This document shows positions 26,578-35,563 of a stretch of DNA of 64,000 bases, piece after piece. The stretch's first letter is position 1; each line of letters starts with the position of its first letter. Origin of the DNA: Larkinella knui (GTDB lineage: Bacteria; Bacteroidota; Bacteroidia; Cytophagales; Spirosomataceae); the NCBI RefSeq assembly GCF_003858645.1, contig NZ_RQJP01000002.1:868001-932000 (forward strand), written 5' to 3'. A model generated the notes under the pieces. It searched no databases. It saw only the letters and a list, made by a program, of their open reading frames with translations, and had not been told where the DNA came from. The position numbers were made by a program, and so were the translations under genes.

Positions 26578-27972
26578 ATGGATGTCCTCATTGTCGTATT
26601 GCCTTTAGCTTTCCTGATTCTCGTTGCCTACAAAGGATTCAATGTCATCCTGTTTGCGCCCATAGCCGCTTTACTGGCGGTTTTGCTAGTCGATCCGGCG
26701 CTCGTCTTACCCTTCTTTTCGGGGGTATTTCTCGACAAGATGGCAGGTTTTATCAAGCTATATTTCCCGGTATTTCTGTTGGGAGCGGTTTTGGGAAAAC
26801 TGATTGAAATGGCCGGGTACGCCAAATCCATTTCGACAGCCGTTATCAACGTAATCGGTAAAAACCGGGCGATGCTGGCCGTCGTTCTGGTGGGGGCTAT
26901 TCTCAGTTACGGCGGAGTTTCGCTGTTCGTCGTGGTGTTTGCCATTTATCCGTTTGCGGCCGAACTCTTCAAAGCCAGCGCCATTCCCAAGCGGCTGGTT
27001 CCGGCCACCATTGGCCTCGGCGCCTTCACGTTCACGATGGATGCGCTGCCGGGAACCCCTCAGATTCAGAACATTATCCCCAGCACCTTTTTCAATACCG
27101 ATGCGTGGGCGGCTCCCTGGCTGGGGATTTGTGGCAGTATTTTCATCTTTTCGATCGCCCTCTCCTACCTGCACTGGCAACGGGATAAAGCCGCTAAAAA
27201 CGGGGAAGGCTACGGAACGAATCATACAAACGAGCCCGAAAAACGCGAAGACAAGACATTACCTTCCGTCTTTGTGGCGGTTTTGCCCCTGCTTGTCGTC
27301 ACGGTATTCAATAAAATCTTTACGTGGAGCATTCCGCAGCTGTACGGAAAAACGTTTGACTTTTCCAGCCTGGGCATGAAAGAAATACCGCCCGTCGACA
27401 TTTCAAAATTAACCGCCGTCTGGGCCGTGGAAGGCGCTTTGGTTCTGGGCATAGCGACCGTGCTTGTTTTTGCTTTCCGCGCGATCAAAACCGGTATTGC
27501 TTCAGGGCTTAATCTGGCTATCGGGGGCGCTTTGCTGGCTACCTTAAATACCGCATCCGAATACGGTTTTGGGGCGGTAATTGCGGCTCTCCCGGGATTC
27601 AGGGTGGTGAGTGCCGCCATTGCTTCGGCCTTCAAAGATCCACTGGTCAACGAAGCCGTCACCACCACGACGCTGGCGGGCATTACCGGTTCGGGTTCGG
27701 GCGGATTGAGCATCAGCTTGGCACTCATGAGCAAGACCTACATCGAACAGGCCGCTCAACGGGGAATCGATCCGGAAGTGCTGCACCGGGTGGCCGCCAT
27801 GGCCTGTGGCGGTATGGATTCCCTGCCACACAACGGGGCCCTGATCACGCTGCTGGCCGTAACCGGACTGACGCACAAACAGGCTTATAAGGATATTTTT
27901 GTCCTGACGCTGGTGAAAACCGCTGCGGTATTTTTTGTTATTGCGCTGTATTATCTCTTCGGAATTGTGTAG
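26578..27972 (+). CDS. GntP-family permease (gluconate/organic acid:H+ symporter)
   Basis: The 464-residue polytopic inner-membrane protein has about 12-14 hydrophobic helices. Typical GntP stretches are VVLVGAILSYGGVSLFVVVFAIYPFA, GAFTFTMDALPGTPQIQNIIP and TTTLAGITGSGSGGLSISLALM. The central loop (about 205-225) is hydrophilic. By family it takes up gluconate, glycerate or a related acid; the substrate is unknown. The context of sugar oxidation (PQQ sugar dehydrogenase further on) is compatible with aldonate uptake but does not prove it. Confidence 0.88.
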   Translation: MDVLIVVLPLAFLILVAYKGFNVILFAPIAALLAVLLVDPALVLPFFSGVFLDKMAGFIKLYFPVFLLGAVLGKLIEMAGYAKSISTAVINVIGKNRAMLAVVLVGAILSYGGVSLFVVVFAIYPFAAELFKASAIPKRLVPATIGLGAFTFTMDALPGTPQIQNIIPSTFFNTDAWAAPWLGICGSIFIFSIALSYLHWQRDKAAKNGEGYGTNHTNEPEKREDKTLPSVFVAVLPLLVVTVFNKIFTWSIPQLYGKTFDFSSLGMKEIPPVDISKLTAVWAVEGALVLGIATVLVFAFRAIKTGIASGLNLAIGGALLATLNTASEYGFGAVIAALPGFRVVSAAIASAFKDPLVNEAVTTTTLAGITGSGSGGLSISLALMSKTYIEQAAQRGIDPEVLHRVAAMACGGMDSLPHNGALITLLAVTGLTHKQAYKDIFVLTLVKTAAVFFVIALYYLFGIV

Positions 27973-28038
27973 GACAGGAGCCTAACGGAGGTCAAAAGAA
28001 TCTGCATTTCTACCACCATCAGGCCCCTGTTCATTCTA

Positions 28039-28743
28039 TCAGGATTTTACTGCATCTTCAAAGACGCCTTTCCACACAATTGCGGCTACAATACCGCCGA
28101 CAATGGGCGCAATGATGAACAGCCACAGTTGTTTCAGGGCCAAACCACCGGCGAAAATGGCCGGACCAAAACTACGCGCCGGGTTCACCGATGTTCCCGT
28201 GATGGGAATGGCTACGAGGTGAATGAGTACCAGCGTCAGGCCGATGGCCAGCCCGGTCATGGAGCTATTGCCCCATTTGGAGGTCGTCTTGAAAATAACC
28301 AGCAGAAACACAAACGTCATCACCGCTTCCGTAACAAAGGCCGAGGTTGTGTTGTAGGCTGCCAGATAGCCGGGTCCCCAGCCGTTGGAGCCCAGCGCCC
28401 ATTCCTTCATCATAAAACCGGGAGCGCCACTCTGGATCAGGTACAACAGCCCGGCCGCCAGCGTAGCACCCACAAATTGGGCAACGATGTAGCCTATCGC
28501 TTCGCCGGCTTTTATCTTCCCGGCAACCAGCATCGAAATGGTAATGGCCGGGTTGATGTGACACCCGGAAATGGGTCCGATGGCATAGGCCATGACAACG
28601 ACGGCCAGGCCAAAGGCAAACGAAATTCCCAACAGGCCGATACCGGCCGGGCCGGTTGCAGTAATACCCGAAATACCAGCCGCCCCACATCCAAAGAGGA
28701 CCAGCGAAAACGTACCGAACAACTCGGCTAATGGCTTTTTCAT
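28039..28743 (-). CDS. aqpZ: aquaporin / MIP-family channel
   Basis: The 234-residue channel has six membrane helices and two NPA boxes, HINPAIT (NPA 64-66) and SVNPARSFGPA (near residue 187). NPA followed by ARS and the small size favour the water-channel AqpZ subgroup over glycerol facilitators. It is convergent with the GntP gene and could serve osmotic adjustment together with the trehalose genes. Confidence 0.9.
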   Translation of the reverse strand: MKKPLAELFGTFSLVLFGCGAAGISGITATGPAGIGLLGISFAFGLAVVVMAYAIGPISGCHINPAITISMLVAGKIKAGEAIGYIVAQFVGATLAAGLLYLIQSGAPGFMMKEWALGSNGWGPGYLAAYNTTSAFVTEAVMTFVFLLVIFKTTSKWGNSSMTGLAIGLTLVLIHLVAIPITGTSVNPARSFGPAIFAGGLALKQLWLFIIAPIVGGIVAAIVWKGVFEDAVKS

Positions 28744-28867
28744 AGACAGTTTTTAAGTTTAAGAGAAGGGTTTGTTTGCCCATTCTTTTGACCTCAAAAA
28801 CCGCATAAAGTCACAGCGAAAAGGGAGAAAAGAAGGAAAACAGCCGCATTCCCCTTCCTTTTTCCCG

Positions 28868-29569
28868 CTATTCCAATTCTTTAATTTTCATATTCTTGAA
28901 GTAGATCGGTGCTCCGGCGTGTTTCCCCTGAAATCCAACGTAGCCTTCGTTGGGCAGGCTGGCCCAGGGTTTGTTGAGCCAGTTGGGAATGGCCGAGCCG
29001 TCGGGGTTGTTTTTGCCGGACGTCCACAGGCTCAGGTCGATCTGGTTAACCAGTTGACCATTCAGCAAAACGGTGATGTTTTTTCCCTGACAGGTGACGG
29101 TATAGTGGTTCCATTCGCCCGCCGATTTGACCACTTTGGGCAGGATGGCCGGTTTGTGGCCAAAAAATGCCCCGCATTGCCAGGAAGCCGGGGCTTTGGA
29201 CCACTGATCACTGTAGTCGTCGGCAATCTGAATCTCCACCGAGTTGGGAATAAAATTGGCGGTATCACTGCAATAAACGAAAACCCCGCTGTTGGTTCCG
29301 GGCGCATTCTTGAATTCCAGATCCAGAATAAAGTTTTTATACGTCTTCCGGGTCCAGATTGGAATGTCCATTGTAGCCGTCAGAACCCCGTTTTCAACGC
29401 TCCAGACGCCTTTTGGAAAACCGGCGTCGGACAAGTCGGCTGCGAAAAGCGGTTTCCAGTCGGACCCGGACGTATCCGGGTGTTTCGGCGTAGTTTGGGC
29501 CACGGCCAGCCCCGTCAGTAAACAGCCAATAAACAATAAAATTTTGCTCATGCGATTGATTGGTTTCAT
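28868..29569 (-). CDS. secreted DUF1080 (3-keto-disaccharide hydrolase-like) protein
   Basis: The 233-residue protein starts with a signal peptide (MSKILLFIGCLLTGLAVAQ). A concanavalin-like jelly roll of the DUF1080 family follows, with DWKPLFAADLSDA, VENGVLTATMDI, LEFKNAPGTNSGVFVYCSD and a C-terminal VGFQGKHAGAPIYFKNMKIKEL. Related domains act on 3-keto glycosides or simply bind glycans. An alternative ATG at 29551 would shorten it by six residues. It probably acts in the periplasm or at the outer surface. Confidence 0.88.
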   Translation of the reverse strand: MKPINRMSKILLFIGCLLTGLAVAQTTPKHPDTSGSDWKPLFAADLSDAGFPKGVWSVENGVLTATMDIPIWTRKTYKNFILDLEFKNAPGTNSGVFVYCSDTANFIPNSVEIQIADDYSDQWSKAPASWQCGAFFGHKPAILPKVVKSAGEWNHYTVTCQGKNITVLLNGQLVNQIDLSLWTSGKNNPDGSAIPNWLNKPWASLPNEGYVGFQGKHAGAPIYFKNMKIKELE

Positions 29570-29815
29570 ACTAGATTCAGTACCCCGAAGTTGATGGTCT
29601 TTTTTGAAAAAGAAAAGCTTTATAAAACCATCCGGGATAGAAAGTGGTTATAAAGAACCAATAAATGACCGAAAAATATGGACAAGGCCCGGAAATAACG
29701 ACATTTTTACCCATTTTGAAGGCATTTGGGACAATTTTACCAAAGCCAGCCATCTGGGTGTAAAGGAAGAAGCCGAAGGATCGGCCAATTAAGTAACCAA
29801 AAATGAATCAGTCGA

Positions 29816-29851
29816 ACCACGGGCGGTTACTGAAAAGTAGCCGCCCGTGGT
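29816..29851. terminator. bidirectional-type terminator hairpin
   Basis: The arm at 29816-29830 pairs with 29837-29851 over 15 bp (one G-U). TTTTT follows on the plus strand. It ends 3 bp before the stop of the minus-strand GH43-like gene, so it can terminate that gene in the other direction too. Confidence 0.65.
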
Positions 29852-29853
29852 TT

Positions 29854-31641
29854 TTACCGGGGACCCATCACCTCACTGACCGTCGAAACGCCGTTTTCAT
29901 TAAAGCTTTCAATGGCAAAATAATAGGGCACGCCCACATTCAGCGCCCGCAATTCCAGCTGGTTCGGCTGATCGTTCCAGATCTGATAGGTTTGATACAA
30001 CTTGTCCCGGGCAATTCCCCACAGAATGTTGTAGCCCACGGCGCCGGGCACTTTCTGCCACGAAAGGTCGGCGTTCCGCTGGTCTTTCTGCCGGACCACC
30101 GTCAGTTTAACGGGCGTTGCCGGGGCTTTTCCCAACCCGTTACCGAACACCCGAAACCCGTTGATGGCCACGTAGGGACCGGCGGTATATACATGCTCGT
30201 AGCGCACATACCGGGCCCGCACAGCCCCAGGCAATTCCACGTACGCACAGGCCCGGTCGCGTTTGGGTTCCGACGTTAAATCGGCGATTCTATTCCACTT
30301 TTTACCATCTCTGGACACATACAGCCGAAACTGCGTATAGACCGTAGAGTCACTGTCAAAAACGGTATTTTTATAATCTACGTAATTGACCTGAACGGCC
30401 CGAATGTCGTGGTCGGCACCGAGATCGGTGGTCAGCGTTTCGCCGGGTTTGTTGTTAGTCGGCACCCAAAACGTTCGCGGGTTTTCATCCACGGTCAACT
30501 CCGCGCGCATCGTATCCAGCGTCGACGAAGCGGTGACGGTTTTTTTATAATTCAGCAGCATCCAGCCCGTAAACAAGTCATTGCTGTTTTGCCACTTTTG
30601 GGTGGCGAGTCGATGCGGAAAATCGCCGAAGCGGGTGTTGACATACAGCTGATCGTCTTTGCCGAACCCGGCGGGGTGCATCATAATCCGCCGTTCCATG
30701 CCCCAGACAATGCCCAGCCAGGTGGTACCGGTATTCCAGTAATTCCCAAAATTATCCTGAAACGTATTGCCGTGGCCCGTTCCGGTTGCGTAGCCGCCCG
30801 GTTTGTAGGCGATGGGGTTATAGGGTGCGTATTCAAACGGCCCCAGTGGATCTTTGCCAATGTAGGTGCCGTTGGCGTAGACGTTGTACTCGGTCCCCGG
30901 AGCACCGTATTGCAGGTAATATTTCCCGTTGTATTTAGTCATCCAGGCACCCTCCGTAAAGGGTTTGATGGGATCGGAATGGTTCGGCCCGAAGCGTTCC
31001 CAGCCGTGTTGCCACGGATCGAGCCAGAACATGGGCTGGTAGGCTTTCGACGGTTCCGGGTTCATATACGTCAGCCGACGGCGGTGGTCGAGTTCGGCCC
31101 CGAAAATCGGATACACATTCGAAGAGCCCCAGTACATAAACCACCTGTCGGTATCGGGGTCGTGAAAAAGAGCCGGGTCCCAGGGGCCGATGTCTTTGGG
31201 CAGGCGCGGTAGCCAGCGGTTATAAAACTTCAATTTTCCCTTTTCGGGTTCGGTCGAGTAAAAAATGGGGCGCTGTTCAAACGTCGACTGAAACAAAAAC
31301 AGCGTATCGCGTACTGACAAAGCCGCCGGGGCGCACATGTCTTCCATCGGCCACTTGTCGGGCACCACGAATTGCCAGTTGACAAGGTCCCTGGATTTCC
31401 ACCAGCCGCCGGAAATGGTTACGAACAAAAAATACTCGCCGGGGCGTCCGCCCACTTTGTGGTTTATGATGACCGGATCGGCACCCGAACGGTAGGAAAT
31501 CCGTTCGTTCAACTGCTCAAAATTATACCGATAGCTGATGTCCATCGGGTTGCAGTAGGTACGTGGTTGGGAGTAACTGCTGGAGACGACAAAAAACAGG
31601 AGGCAAAGCAGCAATGCTCTTTTCAGAACGGTATTTTTCAT
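29854..31641 (-). CDS. secreted GH43-like glycosidase with discoidin (F5/8 type C) domain
   Basis: The 595-residue protein has a signal peptide (LLLCLLFFVVSSSYSQ). A five-bladed-propeller GH43-type region (about 25-365) follows, with YRSGADPVIINH, WKSRDLVNW, WDPALFHDPDTDRWFMYWGSS and GTGHGNTFQDNFGNYW. A discoidin-like domain spans about 395-510 (ARYVRYEHVYTAGPYVAINGFRVFG). A fibronectin-III-like end (about 520-595) follows. It is predicted to cleave or bind plant-type glycans outside the cytoplasm. The start at 31641 gives a clean signal peptide; a start 25 codons upstream does not. Confidence 0.85.
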   Translation of the reverse strand: MKNTVLKRALLLCLLFFVVSSSYSQPRTYCNPMDISYRYNFEQLNERISYRSGADPVIINHKVGGRPGEYFLFVTISGGWWKSRDLVNWQFVVPDKWPMEDMCAPAALSVRDTLFLFQSTFEQRPIFYSTEPEKGKLKFYNRWLPRLPKDIGPWDPALFHDPDTDRWFMYWGSSNVYPIFGAELDHRRRLTYMNPEPSKAYQPMFWLDPWQHGWERFGPNHSDPIKPFTEGAWMTKYNGKYYLQYGAPGTEYNVYANGTYIGKDPLGPFEYAPYNPIAYKPGGYATGTGHGNTFQDNFGNYWNTGTTWLGIVWGMERRIMMHPAGFGKDDQLYVNTRFGDFPHRLATQKWQNSNDLFTGWMLLNYKKTVTASSTLDTMRAELTVDENPRTFWVPTNNKPGETLTTDLGADHDIRAVQVNYVDYKNTVFDSDSTVYTQFRLYVSRDGKKWNRIADLTSEPKRDRACAYVELPGAVRARYVRYEHVYTAGPYVAINGFRVFGNGLGKAPATPVKLTVVRQKDQRNADLSWQKVPGAVGYNILWGIARDKLYQTYQIWNDQPNQLELRALNVGVPYYFAIESFNENGVSTVSEVMGPR

Positions 31642-32026
31642 GGCTCTATTCGTTTGGTCCGGCCCATCCGATTTGCCAAAACTGGCACCGGCGGTAGCCG
31701 CTGAGCGGCTTTGCAAGTACGGGACAAAAAACCGTACGCAATCGGTTCTGCCGGGAAAAGATTTTTAACCAGGGCTGCCGTTTTTTTGGCACGGGTCAGT
31801 TGGCTGGTTTATTAGAATCCCGTTAAAACAAAACTCCCTCCCGGCTGTTTTAACGGACATAAAGCTGCACACTGAAAAAGTAATATACCCCTACTTTTTT
31901 TGAGAGTATCAACGTGGTTTTCCATACTTATTTAGAGAAACGTGTTTTTGATATTCGCCTTGTATAGACCCACTGCCGCCGAACTGTCCTGAAACAGGCG
32001 GCTGTTGGACAGAATCGGTTGTTGTT
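31642..32026. other. divergent intergenic region (385 bp), no gene seen
   Basis: The gap separates the minus-strand GH43-like gene from the plus-strand histidine kinase and must hold both promoters. I see an inverted GTACGG/CCGTAC pair near 31715-31738, a GCCGCC/GGCGGC pair near 31976-32003 and an AT-rich stretch around 31870-31960. No open frame of note. Confidence 0.5.
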
Positions 32027-33706
32027 ATGTACGAACTGGCTAAAGTTACCTTAAATAATGAGCAGGGCCTGATTTTGGCGCACAATCGCACCATGAAACT
32101 AGGCGAACTGGCGGGTCTTTCGCTGGTTGCCCAGTCGACTTTTGCAACGGCGGTTTCTCAAGTTTCGCAGGATGCGCTCCAGTATGGTGGTGATGCCTCG
32201 TTGATCCTGGGCATTACGCGCCAAAACGGGGCCCAGCACTGCATCGTCGCCAAAATCGTCGATCGCCGGAACCAGATTACCAGACAGCAGAGTAGCCGAA
32301 TTGATTCCGCCACCCGCCTGGTCGATACCTTTAAAATTTCAGAATCCGCGAAAGGATCGGAAGTGCAACTGTGTGTGTGGGTCGATGTCAGCCCCTGCAT
32401 CACGGAAGCCAAATTTAAGGCTTGGAAAACCCGGTTTAGCCTGGAGTCTGCCGAATCGCCAACCGATGAAATCAAGCGAAAAAACAGCCAGTTGCAGGAA
32501 CTCGCCGAGCGATTGCGCACGAGCGAACGACAATATCAGGCGCTAACCGATTCGTTGCCTCTCATGATTTTTACGGCCACTACGGAAGGGAAAATTCTGT
32601 ATACCAATGAATGGTTTCGGAAATATACCGGCGTATCGGTCGCAGAACTCAATAAAACGAAATGGGCAACGGTTATCCACGAGGATGACGCGGCTGCGTG
32701 GTGGGAAAAATGGGCCGAAACCGCGGCTACCGAAAACACGTTCCGGACCGAAATCCGAATCCGAAATGCGGAAACCGGGGTTTACGTCTGGCACCTGGTG
32801 ACGGTGAATGCCCTGCGGGATGAAAAGAAAGAAATCCTCTACTGGAATGGGTTTCTGGTGGATATCGAGGCACAGAAAACGGTGGAACAAACGCTACAGG
32901 ATAACCGGGAGCTGACCGAAACCAAGCAGAAACTGGAGCAATACCAGCACGAACTGAAACTGAATATTGGTGAGCTCAACCGCAGCAATCAGGAACTGGC
33001 CGAGTTTGCGTACGTAGCCTCCCACGATTTGCAGGAACCGCTGCGTAAAATCCAGTCGTTCGGCACGTTGCTGGTCGAGCAGTTTGCCAGCGAGTTGAGT
33101 CCGACGGCCCAGGATATGATTCAGCGGATGCATCTGGCGGCCGAACGCATGCACGTTCTTATCAAAGATATTCTGGCCTATTCCCGGCTCAATACACACC
33201 ACCAGCCTTTCCGACTGGTGGATCTCAATGTAGTGGTGAAAGAGGTGGTGGATGATCTGGAAATACCCATTCGTGAAAAAAACGCCCTGATCGCCGTGGA
33301 ATCCCTGCCTTCCATTTACGGAAATCCGTTGCAACTACGGCAATTGTTTCAAAATCTGTTATCGAACGCCCTGAAATTCATGTCTTCGGAGCGGCCTCCT
33401 CAGGTGCGCATTTTTGCCCAGAACGTAACCATTTTCGATATTCCGGTTCCCATGCGTCAGCGGGACGCTTCTTACCTGGGTATCAGCGTGGAAGACAATG
33501 GCATCGGGTTCGACGAGCGGTATCACAACCGGATTTTTCAGCTTTTCCAGCGGCTACACGGAAAAGACCAGTATTCCGGCACGGGCATTGGCCTCACCAT
33601 CTGCAAGAAAGTGGCCGAAATGCACGGTGGCACCATTGCCGCCAAATCCCAACCGGGTCACGGCGCCACGTTTACGGTTTATCTGCCCCAGCGGGCGGTG
33701 GTTTGA
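32027..33706 (+). CDS. PAS-domain sensor histidine kinase with RsbT-like N-terminal domain
   Basis: The 559-residue cytoplasmic kinase has no membrane helix. Residues about 1-125 resemble an RsbT/HATPase_c_2 anti-sigma-type ATP-binding fold (LVAQSTFATAVSQVSQDALQYG). A short coiled coil, a PAS/PAC unit (about 170-290) and a second coiled coil (about 290-325) follow. HisKA shows phosphoacceptor H333 in YVASHDLQEPLRKIQSF. HATPase has N-box FQNLLSNALKF, G1 VEDNGIGFD, F-box FQLFQRL and G2 GTGIGLTICKKV. No response regulator lies beside it. It is divergent from the GH43-like gene; its signal is unknown. Confidence 0.9.
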   Translation: MYELAKVTLNNEQGLILAHNRTMKLGELAGLSLVAQSTFATAVSQVSQDALQYGGDASLILGITRQNGAQHCIVAKIVDRRNQITRQQSSRIDSATRLVDTFKISESAKGSEVQLCVWVDVSPCITEAKFKAWKTRFSLESAESPTDEIKRKNSQLQELAERLRTSERQYQALTDSLPLMIFTATTEGKILYTNEWFRKYTGVSVAELNKTKWATVIHEDDAAAWWEKWAETAATENTFRTEIRIRNAETGVYVWHLVTVNALRDEKKEILYWNGFLVDIEAQKTVEQTLQDNRELTETKQKLEQYQHELKLNIGELNRSNQELAEFAYVASHDLQEPLRKIQSFGTLLVEQFASELSPTAQDMIQRMHLAAERMHVLIKDILAYSRLNTHHQPFRLVDLNVVVKEVVDDLEIPIREKNALIAVESLPSIYGNPLQLRQLFQNLLSNALKFMSSERPPQVRIFAQNVTIFDIPVPMRQRDASYLGISVEDNGIGFDERYHNRIFQLFQRLHGKDQYSGTGIGLTICKKVAEMHGGTIAAKSQPGHGATFTVYLPQRAVV

Positions 33707-33721
33707 CCGGTTTCCGATGCC

Positions 33722-35563
33722 TTACGGATTGGGTACACAATTGGCAATTTTATAAATCTTGCCATCGGCTTTGGTATAAATGTAGAAATCCTGATTGAGT
33801 CCCAGCCCAAACCGCAAATCCGTTTTTGCACTTTTGCTCAACTCCTGAAAAGTGGCCGTTTTTCCGGCCACCTGAACCGTAAACTCCTGAATAGGAGCCT
33901 GTTTTCCCAACTGCAACTGATCGTTTTCCACAAAAAAGACCCGCCCGTTGACGATATCGCCGAAAATATATTTCCCGGTGAGTGCCGGAATGGCCGTTCC
34001 GGAATAGACAAATCCGGCCGAGAACGCATTGCCTTCGTCGTGATCGTACTGGGCCACCGGATACGTATACTTGAAGGTCGCGTCATTGGCGGGCAGCGCA
34101 TACACCCGGTCCATGCGGCCCCGGTAATTGATCACAAACGTGCCTTCGCGCTCGGGCCAGCCATAATCTGCCCCGGCAACGCCCAGGTTCAGTTCTTCCG
34201 ACCACGCCTGTCCGATGTCGGAAATCAACATTTTTCCGTCGGGCGTCCAGCTGATGCGGTTGGGATTACGGAATCCCTGGCAAAAGATTTCTTTCAGGGC
34301 CGTTGGATCATTGGCATACGGGTTGTGGGCCGGAATACCGTACTTTCCATTTTTACTGTTTTTTCCTCTTGGATCGATCCGCAGGACTTTCCCCCAGGGG
34401 CGGCTCCGGTCCTTACAAATGAAATGATAGCCATTTTCGGTAGCGCCCCCGTCGCCGATGCCGATATATAACATACCATAATCGGCGCTTCCCAGCTTGG
34501 CCAGCGGGTTGAAGGTAATCTCCTGAACGCCGTGAATGGGGCTCACCATATTGATCCGCAACATCTCCCGGCCCGTGCCCGAAAACGTCGGAGCGGCCGG
34601 ATCGGTCACCTTCCATTCGGTCAGCACCCATTGCAGCGTCACCTTGATGGAGTCGGCATAGGCAAAATCGGCGGGTGCGGCATTGGCTTTTTCGGTATGG
34701 GTGGTATACATGAGTCCATTCGTCTCAAAATCAGGATGGAACGCATAACTGCCAAAACCGGTGGCCAAACCGGGTACGTGAATAAAATTGGGGCGCTCCT
34801 TCGGAAAATCCATAAACACCCGTAGCGAATTCCCTTCCATTTCGTAGAGGGTTCCGCGCAAGTCTTCCAGAAACAGGCGGTTCTTTTTGCCGGGCAATAC
34901 CTGCATTTTATTGATGCGGGCCAGCGGTTTTTTTTCGGCACTGGCCGGGGCCGTGGTCACCTCTTCGAGTTGGAGCCGCAAACCGGATTGCGGGATTTTA
35001 GCCGGAATGGGATCGTTCAGCACCGCGCCGAGTTTCTCGCTGCCGACATCGACCGTCGATACTTTGCGTTTCGAGTGAATGAAGGCCGTCAGGGCGGTGA
35101 TGTCGCCATCGCTCAGTTGCGTAAACGGCGGCATCATTTGTTTGTATTCTTCGAAAAGCTCGTGCGCCCGGGCATCGCCACTTTTGATGACCTCGGGGGC
35201 ATTGCGGATGAAGTTCCGGAGCCAGTCTACCGGAACCTCCGTGGTGACGCTGGCCAGATTCGGGCCGATGCCTTTTTGCAGGAAGTTATGACAGGCCGTG
35301 CAATTTTGCTGGAACAGTTGCTGGCCTTTGGTCAAAACCGCTTTGTCGGTGGAATAGGCCGCGTCGGCGGTGCCGGACGGTTTGGCTGCGGTGGGCTGTT
35401 TCTTCGGCGGTTGTGCCTGCGAGAAGGTGCAGACGCCCAAAAAGAAAAAGGCGCAACAGAATAGAATCCCTAAATCCCCTTTAGGGGACTTGTACACCGA
35501 TGTTTTCAGATTCAGAAAGTTTTCTTTGGGGGATTTAGGAGCAAAAAGCATTTGTAATTTCAT
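33722..35563 (-). CDS. cytochrome c - PQQ-dependent sugar dehydrogenase (GSDH-like) fusion
   Basis: The 613-residue exported protein has a signal-like segment at about 31-50 (GILFCCAFFFLGVCTFSQA). A class I cytochrome c domain spans about 72-165, with heme site CTACH at 88-92 and a likely Met ligand in MMPPF. A GSDH beta-propeller (about 185-613) follows, similar to YliI/Asd (GLATGFGSYAFHPDFE, GDGGATENGYHF, FRNPNRISWTPDG). It should oxidise aldoses in the periplasm and pass electrons through its own heme. Residues about 9-33, before the signal, are encoded by a palindromic repeat, so the N-terminus is unusual. Confidence 0.9.
   Translation of the reverse strand: MKLQMLFAPKSPKENFLNLKTSVYKSPKGDLGILFCCAFFFLGVCTFSQAQPPKKQPTAAKPSGTADAAYSTDKAVLTKGQQLFQQNCTACHNFLQKGIGPNLASVTTEVPVDWLRNFIRNAPEVIKSGDARAHELFEEYKQMMPPFTQLSDGDITALTAFIHSKRKVSTVDVGSEKLGAVLNDPIPAKIPQSGLRLQLEEVTTAPASAEKKPLARINKMQVLPGKKNRLFLEDLRGTLYEMEGNSLRVFMDFPKERPNFIHVPGLATGFGSYAFHPDFETNGLMYTTHTEKANAAPADFAYADSIKVTLQWVLTEWKVTDPAAPTFSGTGREMLRINMVSPIHGVQEITFNPLAKLGSADYGMLYIGIGDGGATENGYHFICKDRSRPWGKVLRIDPRGKNSKNGKYGIPAHNPYANDPTALKEIFCQGFRNPNRISWTPDGKMLISDIGQAWSEELNLGVAGADYGWPEREGTFVINYRGRMDRVYALPANDATFKYTYPVAQYDHDEGNAFSAGFVYSGTAIPALTGKYIFGDIVNGRVFFVENDQLQLGKQAPIQEFTVQVAGKTATFQELSKSAKTDLRFGLGLNQDFYIYTKADGKIYKIANCVPNP
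35468..35540. repeat. 73-bp palindromic repeat element inside the 5' coding end of the PQQ dehydrogenase gene
   Basis: CCTAAATCCCC at 35469-35479 is mirrored by GGGGATTTAGG at 35529-35539, with a secondary small palindrome CCCCTTTAGGGG beside the left arm. Translated on the minus strand it gives KSPKEN and KSPKGDLG, peptides that I associate with a translated intergenic repeat of Bacteroidetes. It lies between the start codon and the signal peptide. Confidence 0.65.

Noticed and set aside
29604-29792. Plus-strand 62-codon frame (KKKSFIKPSGIESGY...) ahead of the 29816 hairpin
   Set aside because: TTG start, no recognisable family and no ribosome site; the hairpin is better explained as the terminator of the minus-strand gene. 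It could still be a small gene.
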